Shown here: positions 35,958 to 44,806 of the stretch, in pieces
Numbering within the stretch: the first letter of the stretch is position 1
Layout of the letters: every line of letters starts with the position of its first letter
Source of the DNA: Arthrobacter terrae
Lineage (GTDB): Bacteria; Actinomycetota; Actinomycetes; Actinomycetales; Micrococcaceae
Length of the DNA: 64,000 bases
Direction of reading: 5' to 3'
Assembly: GCF_015708085.1 (NCBI RefSeq)
Contig: NZ_JADNYM010000010.1
Coordinates: forward strand, 62,001 to 126,000
The notes under the pieces: generated by a model
Databases searched by the model: none
The model's input: only the letters and a program-made list of their open reading frames with translations
Told to the model about the DNA's origin: nothing
Program-made: the position numbers and the translations under genes

Positions 35958-38630
35958 ATGTCCAACCAGAATCTGCGCCGCGATGAAGCCGCCGTCCGCT
36001 CGTCCCTGATCTCCATTGGCGATTATGACGTCTCGGTCGATCTCACCCAGGCCGAGGATCCAACAGTGGCCGGTTTTGGCACTCGAAGTGTCATCAGGTT
36101 CAGCGCTGCACGGCCAGGAGAAGAGACTTTCCTGGACTTCATCGGAGCGGAGGTGCTCACGGTAAACCTCAACGGCACGGAGCTTGACCCGGCCGCCGTC
36201 GTAGACGACGCGCGGATCCGGCTCCCGAACCTGCTCGCAGCCAATGAGGTCACCGTCACCGCCACGGCTCTCTATTCGCGCAGCGGGGAAGGAATGCACC
36301 GCTTCGTTGACCCGGCGGACGGCAAAACGTACCTTTACACCCAGTATGAGCCCGCAGATGCCCGCCGGGTTTTCGCCAACTTTGAGCAGCCGGACCTAAA
36401 GGCACCCTTCACCTTCCACGTCACGGCGCCCTCGGGCTGGGAAGTCGCCTCCAACGGTGTCCAGCTGTCCTGCACCCCTGTTGCCGAACAGCCAGTTGCC
36501 CAAGCCACGGCGGCCGGCAACGCACCATCGGCGCAGCCTGAATCAAGCCAGTGGGACTTCGCCCCGACGTTGCCCATCTCCACCTATATCACCACGATCC
36601 TGGCCGGACCGTACTTCAAGGCACAGCAGAGCTGGCGGCACGAACGGTTCGACCTTGAAGTCCCGCTGGCGGCCTATTGCCGGGCCTCCATTGCCGGCAG
36701 CTTCGATGCCGCAGAGATTTTTGACATCACCAAGGCCGGGCTGACGTATTTTAACGAGCTGTTTGATTACCCCTACCCGTTCGGCAAATATGACCAGGCG
36801 TTCGTGCCCGAATATAACCTGGGCGCGATGGAAAACCCCGGGCTGGTGACGTTCACGGACAACTACGTCTTCACTTCCCGCGCCACAGATACCCAGCATC
36901 AGCTGCGCGCCAACACCATCATGCATGAGATGGCGCATATGTGGTTCGGCGATCTGGTGACGATGTTTTGGTGGGATGATCTCTGGCTGAAGGAATCGTT
37001 TGCGGACTTCATGGGTACGCTTGCGGTCAGCGAGGTGACCGGTTGGCGGGACAAGTCGTGGGTGCTCTTCGCCAACCGGCGTAAGGCCTGGGCCTATGTG
37101 CAGGACCAGTTACCCAGCACCCACCCGATCGTGGCGGATATCCGGGATCTGGAGGCCGCTAAGCAAAACTTTGACGGCATCACCTACGCCAAGGGTGCTT
37201 CGGTGCTTAAACAGCTGGTGGCCTATGTCGGTTTTGAGGCATTCACTGCCGGGTCGCGACAGTATTTTCGGGACCACGAATTCGGCAATACATCCTTGAC
37301 CGACCTGCTGGGCGCGTTGAGTACCGCCTCCGGCCGGGACCTGCGCGACTGGTCCGCGCAGTGGTTGGAGACCTCAGGAATCTCCACTCTGACGGCCCGG
37401 GTGCAGGCCGACGACGGCGTACTCAGTGCCGTCACAATTGTCCAGGATGCGGTGGATCCGGTCACCGGCGAAGAGCGGCCCCGGCCGCATTTGCTGAAAC
37501 TGGGGCTGTACAACTTTGATGCCGACGGCCAGCTGGTCCGGACCTCGAGTGTTCCCTTGGACGTCACCGGGCCCGCGACCGAGGTCACGGCTTTGATCGG
37601 GCAGCCGCGGCCGGCGCTCCTGCTGCTCAATGACGAAGACCTCAGTTACGCCAAGGTACGGCTGGATCCGGCATCGCTGACGACCGTCCTGGCGGCTTTG
37701 AATAAAGTCACTGATCCAATGGCCCGCACCTTGTGCTGGTCCGTGCTGTGGAATGCTGCCCGGGACGCGGTGCTCCCCGCAGCGGAATATATCCGGGCCG
37801 TGCGCCGGTTTGCGGCCGACGAACCGGACGTTGGCGTGCTGGCTTCGCTGCTCGACAATGCACGTTTTGCCGTGCAGCGGTACTGCCCGGCAGCGGAGCG
37901 CGACGACGTCCGTCAGGAGTTGCTCACCGCCGTCGTCGATGGGCTGCACACGGCTGAGCCGGCTTCGGACCAGCAGCTGGTCTGGGCCCGCAGCCTGGCC
38001 GCGCTTGGCGCCGACACGCAGGAAGCCGTTCCGATGATCACGGCCCTGCTCAACGGTGAAGCGCGTACGGGCAGTGCCGCGGTTAAGGGCCTCACCGCAA
38101 ACTCCGAGCTGCGCTGGAGCCTGTGGCTGGCGCTGGCCGCCACGGGTTATGCCACCGAGGCGCAGCTTGACGCCGAATTAGCGCAGGAGAACTCAAGTTC
38201 TGCCCGGGCCGGGCACCTGCGGGCCGTCGCGGCCCGTCCCTTCTCTGCGGTCAAAACGAATGTATGGCGTGCCGCCGTGCAGGAAACGAAACTGTCCAAT
38301 GCCCTGCTCAGTGCCGCCGTCGAAGGTTTCATGCAGGCTCCCACCCAGCTCCTGACCCCTTACCTCGAGCCGTACTTCGGGATGATTGCTGACGTCTGGG
38401 CGGAGAGGAGCATCGAGTTGTCCAGCCGGATCGTCCGGGGACTGTACCCGGCAGCGCAGGATCTGGCGGGCGATCCCCTGCAGCATCCGGTCGTTGTGCG
38501 CACGGACCGCTGGCTCACCGCGCATGAGCACGCGCCGGCCGCACTGCGCCGCATTATTGTGGAGCAGCGGGACCACCTGTTACGGGCGTTGGCCGCCCAA
38601 GCAGCCGGGCATAACCGGCGTACACCATAG
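35958..38630 (+). CDS. pepN: Aminopeptidase N (M1 family)
   Basis: 890 aa. GAMEN at 289-293 binds the substrate amino-terminus; HEMAH at 323-327 and E346 coordinate zinc; the transition-state Tyr is likely in GITYAKGAS. The C-terminal ERAP1-like helical domain is complete. This is the actinobacterial PepN that removes N-terminal residues from peptides, including those released by the proteasome. The last 77 bp overlap the 3' end of the convergent TDT-transporter gene. Short imperfect repeats (CACAGCGGTC) precede it at 35830-35875. Confidence 0.96.
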   Translation: MSNQNLRRDEAAVRSSLISIGDYDVSVDLTQAEDPTVAGFGTRSVIRFSAARPGEETFLDFIGAEVLTVNLNGTELDPAAVVDDARIRLPNLLAANEVTVTATALYSRSGEGMHRFVDPADGKTYLYTQYEPADARRVFANFEQPDLKAPFTFHVTAPSGWEVASNGVQLSCTPVAEQPVAQATAAGNAPSAQPESSQWDFAPTLPISTYITTILAGPYFKAQQSWRHERFDLEVPLAAYCRASIAGSFDAAEIFDITKAGLTYFNELFDYPYPFGKYDQAFVPEYNLGAMENPGLVTFTDNYVFTSRATDTQHQLRANTIMHEMAHMWFGDLVTMFWWDDLWLKESFADFMGTLAVSEVTGWRDKSWVLFANRRKAWAYVQDQLPSTHPIVADIRDLEAAKQNFDGITYAKGASVLKQLVAYVGFEAFTAGSRQYFRDHEFGNTSLTDLLGALSTASGRDLRDWSAQWLETSGISTLTARVQADDGVLSAVTIVQDAVDPVTGEERPRPHLLKLGLYNFDADGQLVRTSSVPLDVTGPATEVTALIGQPRPALLLLNDEDLSYAKVRLDPASLTTVLAALNKVTDPMARTLCWSVLWNAARDAVLPAAEYIRAVRRFAADEPDVGVLASLLDNARFAVQRYCPAAERDDVRQELLTAVVDGLHTAEPASDQQLVWARSLAALGADTQEAVPMITALLNGEARTGSAAVKGLTANSELRWSLWLALAATGYATEAQLDAELAQENSSSARAGHLRAVAARPFSAVKTNVWRAAVQETKLSNALLSAAVEGFMQAPTQLLTPYLEPYFGMIADVWAERSIELSSRIVRGLYPAAQDLAGDPLQHPVVVRTDRWLTAHEHAPAALRRIIVEQRDHLLRALAAQAAGHNRRTP

Positions 38631-39642
38631 CGGCTGTCACAATCAGCCAGGCGGCACCGGCAACCCATGTTCCGGCTTCCCCGATGCTCACCAGCAGGGG
38701 AAGCCGGGCCGCTGCGCCAAAGTGCATGCTCGCTACCGAGTACATTCCCAGCGGAAAGACGATACTCCACAAACCCGCTTCATAGCGGGCGGATTCACGG
38801 TGCATAACGTGCCGCCAGAGACCAAAAATGACCAGTAGAGGCACCCACCAGGCGCCGAAGGCCCACAGAACGAACGTCAGGCCGGAGACCACCGCGACGG
38901 TGGCGGCCATGACCGGCAGGTCCTGCGGCAGCAGCAGAATCCGCGAGCCCGCCAGTACCGTGATGGCCGTAGCTCCCATGTAAATCCAGTACGACGGCGT
39001 AAAGCTGCTGGGCTTGCTCGGCACGGTCAGCAGGCGCAGAGTGACCAAGGTAGCCAACATCAGGTAAAGCACGACTCCGATCCCCCACAGGGCCACGGCC
39101 ATCGTGGCCAGGGCAGGGCTCCGGCTCCCGCCTCCAATCGTTGCCGCTGCCGTTGCCAGCGACTGCGTACCCACGACCCAGAGGAACCAGCTGCCGTCCA
39201 CCTTCGCGGCCACCGGCCCGGCGAGCGGACGCAGCATTAAGTTTCCCGGCAGACCGTAGGTGAACAGCAGCCACAGGGGGACGCTCAGCGCCGCGAGGAC
39301 GATGGTTACCGTCGGGGACGCAGGTGAATACAAGCGGACACCAACGACGTTGATGGCGGCCACTATGGTGAAGAAACCGAACGCGCGGCCCGGGTTTCGC
39401 GCGTCAAGGAGGACCTCCGAGCGGAACGACGCGAAGCGCCACACTGTCATCGCGGCCAGAATCACCAACGCGGCGGCGGCGATGATCAGCAGAATCAGCG
39501 ACGGCACGGGCCATCCGACGGCGGCAAACGCCGTCGAAACGATCCCCGAGGCCATCACGAAGGAAAACGAACCGGTAGGCAGCGTCTGCACAGCGCTGCC
39601 AAGTACCTGAGGCCAGCGCATCACGGGACCCGTGCGAGCCAT
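38554..39642 (-). CDS. TDT-family transporter (tellurite resistance/dicarboxylate, TehA-like)
   Basis: 362 aa with ten predicted membrane segments. The N-terminal LPTGSFSFVMASGIVSTA and FPLGMYSVASMHFG near the C-terminus are TehA/Mae1/SLAC1-type signatures. Members move anions such as dicarboxylates, sulfite or tellurite-related species; the substrate here is unknown. An ATG at 39621 overlaps the lipoate-ligase stop (TGATG) and may be the real start, giving 355 aa. Its 3' end overlaps pepN by 77 bp on the opposite strand. Confidence 0.88.
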   Translation of the reverse strand: MARTGPVMRWPQVLGSAVQTLPTGSFSFVMASGIVSTAFAAVGWPVPSLILLIIAAAALVILAAMTVWRFASFRSEVLLDARNPGRAFGFFTIVAAINVVGVRLYSPASPTVTIVLAALSVPLWLLFTYGLPGNLMLRPLAGPVAAKVDGSWFLWVVGTQSLATAAATIGGGSRSPALATMAVALWGIGVVLYLMLATLVTLRLLTVPSKPSSFTPSYWIYMGATAITVLAGSRILLLPQDLPVMAATVAVVSGLTFVLWAFGAWWVPLLVIFGLWRHVMHRESARYEAGLWSIVFPLGMYSVASMHFGAAARLPLLVSIGEAGTWVAGAAWLIVTAAMVYAGYARLLGRPTPVTGGPAAPQ

Positions 39643-40682
39643 GGTTCGGTGCCGAACTTGCTGCCGACCAGCGCCTGTGCCTGGGCCAGCTCGTTCTCTG
39701 TCAGTTCGGCCGGGAGCGCGCCGTAGCGGGCAGTGAACGTGGCCATCATCCGTTCAATAATGTCCGATCGTGCCAGGCCGGTCTGCCGGCGAAGCGGATC
39801 TACCCGCTTTTTCGCCGACGTCGTGCCCTTGTCGGAGAGTTTTTCCTTGCCGATCCGCAGCACCTTCACCATTTTGTCCGCGTCGATGTCATAGGACATC
39901 GTCACGTGGTGGACCATGCCGCCGTTGGCGAGGCGTTTTTGCGCGGCCCCGCCGATTTTGCCCTGTTCAGTGGCGATATCGTTCAGCGGAACGTAAAAGG
40001 CCTTGATACCCAGGGATTCCAGTGCTGCCATCACCCAACTGTCCAGGAACGGGTAGGAATCAGCGAAGCTGAGCCCGTCCACGAGGGATTGTGGCAGATA
40101 CAGCGAGTAAGTGATGCAGTTTCCTGCCTCCATAAACATCGCCCCGCCGCCGCTGATCCGGCGCACCACCTTGATCCCGAATTCATCCACGCCCAGCGGA
40201 TCGATCTCATTGCGCAGCGACTGGAAACTGCCGATCACCACGGAGGGCTCCCGCCAGTCCCAGAACCGCAGCGTGGGATTCCGGCGTCCGGCTCCCACTT
40301 CTTCCGCCAGCACCTCATCCAAGGCCACGTTGACCTCAGTGGGCAGAACCGCGGGGCCAATGATGTCCCACTGATGATCGGACCAGCTCGTAGCCAGTGC
40401 CAGCCCACGACGGACTGCAATGGCAACCGACTGGGAGGAAAAACCGAAGAGGACGACGCCGACGGGCAGCGCCGCGTCGATGGCGTCGGCCAGCGCCGCG
40501 GCGGGAGCGGCGGCATCGCACCCGTTCAGGGCGTCATTGATGGCCGTCAGCGCCTCGTCGGGCTCAAGGAAAAAATCACCACTAATGGAAACGCCGGTCA
40601 GCACCGACCCGGCAACATCGAAATCCGCCACAACGAGCTTGCCGCCGTGTACCTTATACTCGCCGTGAAATTGGGGTGCCAT
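39621..40682 (-). CDS. lplA: Lipoate-protein ligase with N-terminal accessory domain
   Basis: 353 aa from ATG 40682. The catalytic BPL_LplA domain is at about 110-345: RRISGGGAMF (174-183) binds lipoyl-AMP and GKIGGAAQKR supplies the catalytic Lys. Residues 1-90 (YKVHGGKLVVADFDV, ISGDFFL) resemble the small C-terminal accessory domain of LplA (LIP_C), here placed at the N-terminus. The enzyme attaches lipoate to E2 subunits and GcvH. It is translationally coupled to the TDT transporter downstream. Confidence 0.85.
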   Translation of the reverse strand: MAPQFHGEYKVHGGKLVVADFDVAGSVLTGVSISGDFFLEPDEALTAINDALNGCDAAAPAAALADAIDAALPVGVVLFGFSSQSVAIAVRRGLALATSWSDHQWDIIGPAVLPTEVNVALDEVLAEEVGAGRRNPTLRFWDWREPSVVIGSFQSLRNEIDPLGVDEFGIKVVRRISGGGAMFMEAGNCITYSLYLPQSLVDGLSFADSYPFLDSWVMAALESLGIKAFYVPLNDIATEQGKIGGAAQKRLANGGMVHHVTMSYDIDADKMVKVLRIGKEKLSDKGTTSAKKRVDPLRRQTGLARSDIIERMMATFTARYGALPAELTENELAQAQALVGSKFGTEPWLARVP

Positions 40683-40733
40683 GGTTCCATCATCCCAAGC
40701 ACGGACAGATTCCGCCAAAAGGCGAATGGCACC

Positions 40734-40768
40734 AAAAAGGGCCCGCACCCCCTGGCACGGACCCCTTT
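40734..40768 (-). terminator. Terminator of the L31 gene
   Basis: On the minus strand a GC-rich hairpin (AAAGGGGTCCGTGCC with GGTGCGGGCCCTTT, imperfect with G-T pairs) ends in TTTTT. It lies 25 bp after the rpmE2 stop. Confidence 0.8.
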
Positions 40769-40792
40769 GGAATCGTATGGACTGCTCTTGGA

Positions 40793-41047
40793 CTACTTCT
40801 TGCCGAAGCCGGCAAAGCGGGCGTTGAAGCGCTCCACGCGGCCGGCGCTGTCCATGATGCGCTGCTTGCCGGTGTAGAACGGGTGCGACTCCGAGGAGAT
40901 TTCAACGTCGATGATGGGGTACGTGTTGCCGTCTTCCCACTCGATGGTCTTGCTGGAGCCAACCGTTGAACGGGTCAGGAATTTCGTGCCGGAAGCCAGA
41001 TCGTTGAACACGACGGCTTCGTACTTCGGGTGAGTGTTAGTCTTCAC
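40793..41047 (-). CDS. rpmE2: 50S ribosomal protein L31 type B
   Basis: 84 aa. [16 protein letters not shown] and [21 protein letters not shown] are the type B L31 signature, and there is no CxxC, so it does not bind zinc. In many bacteria the type B paralogue replaces the zinc form under zinc limitation; I do not see a clear Zur box upstream, so it may be the constitutive L31 here. It is a single gene with its own terminator. Confidence 0.96.
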   Translation of the reverse strand: MKTNTHPKYEAVVFNDLASGTKFLTRSTVGSSKTIEWEDGNTYPIIDVEISSESHPFYTGKQRIMDSAGRVERFNARFAGFGKK

Positions 41048-41241
41048 GGTATTTACCTTCGAGATAGTCGCCTGGATTTTGCCAGCGCGCGGGGGTGGAG
41101 CAAGAAGCGGTCACTGAGGACCAGCAGTTAACATTACCGTGCCTGCCAAAATATTTCCTAACCGGCGCGTTGGTCAGCAACGATGCCCACGGGTTTACCG
41201 GCCTTCTCCTGCACGGGGTTTATCCTGGGGAGCCGGGTCAT

Positions 41242-42042
41242 TTACGGTCGGCAGGCCCAGAAGGCGACGGCGCCTGCGGCGGCGACATTGAGCGAGTCTA
41301 CGCCCCCGGCCATCGGAATCCGGACTGTACAGTCCACGGCGGCTAGCGTAGCCGCTGCGAGCCCCTCCCCCTCGGTCCCTAAAATCAGGGCCAGCCGGTC
41401 GTGCCGGCGATCAGCGAGCTCATCGAGGGTGATGGCGTTCTGAGCCAGTGCCAAGGCTGCAGTGGTAAAGCCCTGCTGGTGCAAAAGATCCAGTGCGCCC
41501 GGCCAGTCATCCACACGGACCCACGGGATCTGGAACACCGTGCCCATGCTGACCCGGATACTCCTGCGGTACAGCGGATCCCCGCAGCGCGGACTAATCA
41601 GCACCGCATCAACGTCAAGCGCGGCCGCAGATCGGAAAATGGCGCCAAGATTCGTCTGGTCCACAATGTCCTCCAGCACTGCGACCCGGCGTGCGGCGTC
41701 GAGCGCTTGGGACAGCGGAACCGGAGCCGGCCGGTGCATTGCGGCCAACGCTCCTCGGTGGAGGTTGAAGCCGATGACCTCCGCCAGCAGCTCCGGGCTG
41801 CCCACGAAGACCGGAACGTGCGGGTAAGCTACCAGCACGTCTGCCATATCGGGCAGCCATTTGCTGGTCATCAAAAAGGACCGCGGTCTATGGCCGGCAG
41901 CCAGTGCACGGCGGAAAACACGCGGGCTCTCAGCAATGTACAGGCCCTCGGCCGGTTCGCGGAGCCTGCGCAACTGGACATCCGTCAGCTGAGTGTAATC
42001 GCCCACCCGGGGATCCGCAGCGTCCTGCAGGTCAATGATCAT
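41242..42042 (-). CDS. TrmH/SpoU-family RNA 2'-O-methyltransferase
   Basis: 266 aa from ATG 42042, which overlaps the TSUP transporter stop (TAATG). An N-terminal substrate-binding domain (about 1-105) precedes the SPOUT knot: motif 1 IVDQTNLGAIFRSAA with the catalytic Arg, motif 2 LILGTEGEGL and motif 3 IPMAGGVDSLNVAAAGA. It methylates ribose in tRNA or 23S rRNA. The exact site cannot be inferred. A longer open frame upstream lies in the transporter gene and is not real. Confidence 0.92.
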   Translation of the reverse strand: MIIDLQDAADPRVGDYTQLTDVQLRRLREPAEGLYIAESPRVFRRALAAGHRPRSFLMTSKWLPDMADVLVAYPHVPVFVGSPELLAEVIGFNLHRGALAAMHRPAPVPLSQALDAARRVAVLEDIVDQTNLGAIFRSAAALDVDAVLISPRCGDPLYRRSIRVSMGTVFQIPWVRVDDWPGALDLLHQQGFTTAALALAQNAITLDELADRRHDRLALILGTEGEGLAAATLAAVDCTVRIPMAGGVDSLNVAAAGAVAFWACRP

Positions 42043-42827
42043 TAGGCGGTGACCAGTTTTGAGACCATGAAGTACAGTGCCACGCTGCCGAGGGTGACAA
42101 TGACCAGTCTGAGCACCAGCGGCGAAAGCCGGCGGCCGATCCGTGAACCGACGAAGCCGCCGATCAGTGAACTGACGGCAATCAGACCAACGACGGCCCA
42201 GATGATCTTCTCCGGCGCGAAGAGCAGGTAGGAGACCGCGGCAATGAGGTTTACCGCCAGGGACAGCACATTCTTCACGGCATTGGCGTTCTGCAGGGTG
42301 CCGGTCATGAAGATCCCCAAAATCCCGACCAGCAGAATTCCCTGGGCCGCGACGAAGTATCCCCCGTAGACGCCTGCGAAGTAGACCAGCGCCGTCATGA
42401 CGATCGTATGCGAGCGGTGCGGAACGCCGTTGTTCGCTTCGGCACGTTTCTTCACCCAACGCTGCAGCTTCGGCTGCAGGATGACCATGGCCAGCGCCAG
42501 GACGATCAGAAATGGTGCGACGACGCCGAAGACGCTTTCCGGCAGGTGCAACAGCAGGAATGCGCCCGTAACGCCGCCGAGCAGCGAAGCCGGCAACAGC
42601 CTCAGAAGGTTGGCACGCATGCCGGCAAGTTCGCGGCGGTAACCGAAGACACCGGAGACGCCGCCGGCAATCAGCCCCATCGCGTTGCTGACCGTGGCCA
42701 TGACGGGTGCGTACCCGAGGGCAATCAGGATCGGGAATGTCACCAGTGTCCCGGAGCCCACAACCGAATTGATCGTGCCCGCCCAGAGTCCGCCGAGGAG
42801 GATGAAGACGGCGTGCAAAAGTTCCAC
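42042..42827 (-). CDS. TSUP (TauE/SafE) family permease
   Basis: 261 aa with about eight hydrophobic segments. The two family repeats start with GTINSVVGSGTLVTFP and GVYGGYFVAAQGI. TSUP proteins export or import sulfur compounds and organic anions such as sulfite or sulfoacetate; the substrate is unknown. It is coupled by a one-base overlap to the RNA methyltransferase gene, which is a common chance pairing rather than a functional link. Confidence 0.88.
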   Translation of the reverse strand: MELLHAVFILLGGLWAGTINSVVGSGTLVTFPILIALGYAPVMATVSNAMGLIAGGVSGVFGYRRELAGMRANLLRLLPASLLGGVTGAFLLLHLPESVFGVVAPFLIVLALAMVILQPKLQRWVKKRAEANNGVPHRSHTIVMTALVYFAGVYGGYFVAAQGILLVGILGIFMTGTLQNANAVKNVLSLAVNLIAAVSYLLFAPEKIIWAVVGLIAVSSLIGGFVGSRIGRRLSPLVLRLVIVTLGSVALYFMVSKLVTA

Positions 42828-42892
42828 GGCGGGAGGTCCTAACGGACGGCTGCTGGCGGACGGTCGGTTGGCGGAGCGGGGTCAGCGCGGAG

Positions 42893-43675
42893 TCAGCGTG
42901 CGACCGCAGTGAAACGGCCGTTCTGGCTGCTGACCTTTAACGGCAGGCCGAACGTGGCGCTGAGGTGCTCCTCCGTGAGCACCTCAGTCAACGCGCCCTG
43001 CGCCACTACAGCGCCGTCACGCAATAACAGCGCATGGGTGAATCCCGGCGGAACTTCCTCCACATGGTGGGTAACCAGGATCAGGGCCGGAGCATCCTCA
43101 TCCGCGGCCAGAGAGCTCAGCCGGCGGATCAGGTCCTCGCGTCCACCGAGGTCAAGGCCGGCAGCGGGCTCGTCCAGCAGCAGCAATTCCGGATCAGTCA
43201 TCAGGGCCCGCGCTATCTGGACCCGCTTGCGTTCGCCCTCACTGAGCGAGGCAAAGGGCCGGTTCATGAAGGTGGACATGCCCCACTCCTCCAATAGACC
43301 GAAAGCCCGGCGCTCGTCCGTACGCTCATAAGACTCACGCCACCGGCCCGTGACGCCATAGGACGCCGTCACGACGACGTCAAGCACTTTTTCATGCCCG
43401 GGAATCTGTGCGGCGAGGTTGGCCGAGGCGAGACCGATCCGCGGACGGAGCTCGAAGACATCGACTGCGCCGAGAACCTCGTCGAGAATGCCAGCTACTC
43501 CGCTGGTGGGATGGATTCGTGCTGCCGCGATCTGCAGCAGGGTGGTTTTGCCGGCGCCGTTTGGTCCCATCACCACCCAGCGCTCGCCCTCCCTGACCTG
43601 CCAGTCCACTGTGTCCAGCAGCTTTTTGCTGCCACGGACCACGCTGACACCGGCCAATTCAAGAACATCGCTCAT
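42893..43675 (-). CDS. Stand-alone ABC transporter ATPase
   Basis: 260 aa. Walker A GPNGAGKTT, signature LSEGERKRV (Gly of LSGGE replaced by Glu), Walker B LLLLDEPAAGLD and a switch His in VTHHVEE. There is no permease gene beside it. It resembles ModF/YlmA-type proteins that bind nucleic acid or act with distant partners. The ATG at 43675 has no ribosome site, but TAGTGT is 8 bases upstream, suggesting a leaderless mRNA. It is divergent from serB. Confidence 0.88.
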   Translation of the reverse strand: MSDVLELAGVSVVRGSKKLLDTVDWQVREGERWVVMGPNGAGKTTLLQIAAARIHPTSGVAGILDEVLGAVDVFELRPRIGLASANLAAQIPGHEKVLDVVVTASYGVTGRWRESYERTDERRAFGLLEEWGMSTFMNRPFASLSEGERKRVQIARALMTDPELLLLDEPAAGLDLGGREDLIRRLSSLAADEDAPALILVTHHVEEVPPGFTHALLLRDGAVVAQGALTEVLTEEHLSATFGLPLKVSSQNGRFTAVAR

Positions 43676-43794
43676 AAAGAAAGACACTAGGCCAAATGCG
43701 GGCAGCAACGCTAACCGCAGGCCGTGGCGAACGCCAGCGGCCGGCCGCCCTGCTGCTGCACTGGGCTGCCGCACTGGGCTGCCGCACCGGTAGG

Positions 43795-44736
43795 ATGGCC
43801 GATATGCGCTCCACCTTTACCGCGGTCAGTTATGGTCAGTCATTGCCACCTGCCGCGCTGGAACAGGTGCGCCGGACTCTGGCCGGCTGTGGTGCCAGGG
43901 TGCTGGAGGAGGAGTCAGCCAGCCGGCCCGGCTATGAAATTTCCGTCATGGAACTTGCTGCGGACGGCCCGGTTGACGTGCGGCAGATCCGCTCCTCTCT
44001 TGCGGCGGTCTGCACCGAAGGACCTAACACAGCGAAGATTGGCACGGCGGGGATTGGCACGGCCGGGATCGATACGGCAGTCGTGCCTGCCGCGCTGCGG
44101 CGGGCGGCGCGCAAACTGATCGTCTTGGATGTGGATTCGACGCTGATCCAACAGGAAGTCATTGAATTACTGGCTGCCCACGCAGGGACCGAGGCTGAGG
44201 TGGCTGCGGTTACCGAAGCAGCGATGCGGGGCGAGCTGGACTTCGCGCAAAGTCTGTATGCCCGAGTGGCCACGCTGGCCGGGCTCCCGGATACGGTCCT
44301 GGCCCAGGTCTCCGGTGCAATCAAGCTCAGTAAGGGTGCCGATCGCCTGGTAAGAGTTGCCCGCGCCGCAGGCCACGTCGTCGGAGCCGTCTCCGGCGGC
44401 TTCTCCCAGCTTCTATCCCCGCTGTCCGAGGCCCTGCACTTGGACTATGCCGTGGCCAATGAACTGGAAATTGTGGACGGCGTCCTCACCGGTAGGGTTC
44501 TCGGCGCCGTCGTCGACCGGGCCGCGAAAGCAGTGTCGCTGCGGCAGTGGGCCCGGAACGCGGGGATCGAGCTCTCCTGCACCGTGGCGATCGGCGACGG
44601 TGCCAACGACCTGGACATGATGGAAGCGGCCGGGCTGAGCATTGCCTACAACGCCAAACCCGCGGTGCGGGCGGCCGCTGATGCCCAGATCAACCTTCCC
44701 GACTTGGACGTGGCGTTGGTCCTGGCCGGTATCTGA
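43795..44736 (+). CDS. serB: Phosphoserine phosphatase
   Basis: 313 aa. An N-terminal ACT-like regulatory region (about 1-80) is joined to a HAD phosphatase: motif I DVDSTLIQQE (nucleophile D112), motif II in AVSGGFSQL, and motif IV GDGANDLDMM. It carries out the last step of serine synthesis. The linker contains a 15-bp tandem repeat (IGTAG, IGTAG, IDTAV at about 82-96). The ATG at 43795 is preceded by GTAGG; another ATG three codons later is possible. Confidence 0.93.
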   Translation: MADMRSTFTAVSYGQSLPPAALEQVRRTLAGCGARVLEEESASRPGYEISVMELAADGPVDVRQIRSSLAAVCTEGPNTAKIGTAGIGTAGIDTAVVPAALRRAARKLIVLDVDSTLIQQEVIELLAAHAGTEAEVAAVTEAAMRGELDFAQSLYARVATLAGLPDTVLAQVSGAIKLSKGADRLVRVARAAGHVVGAVSGGFSQLLSPLSEALHLDYAVANELEIVDGVLTGRVLGAVVDRAAKAVSLRQWARNAGIELSCTVAIGDGANDLDMMEAAGLSIAYNAKPAVRAAADAQINLPDLDVALVLAGI

Positions 44737-44806
44737 CCCGGCCAGGACCGTGGCGGTGCTGGAGCCAACGCCGTGCTGCTCCTGCTGGGCTGCTCCTGCT
44801 GGGGTG

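Noticed and set aside
41048-41241. Zur box upstream of type B L31
   Set aside because: I looked for the AT-rich Zur palindrome expected for zinc-regulated L31 and found none I could support.
41242-42459. Longer (405-codon) version of the RNA methyltransferase
   Set aside because: The extra 139 codons overlap the TSUP gene; the ATG at 42042 overlaps that gene's stop and starts the conserved protein.
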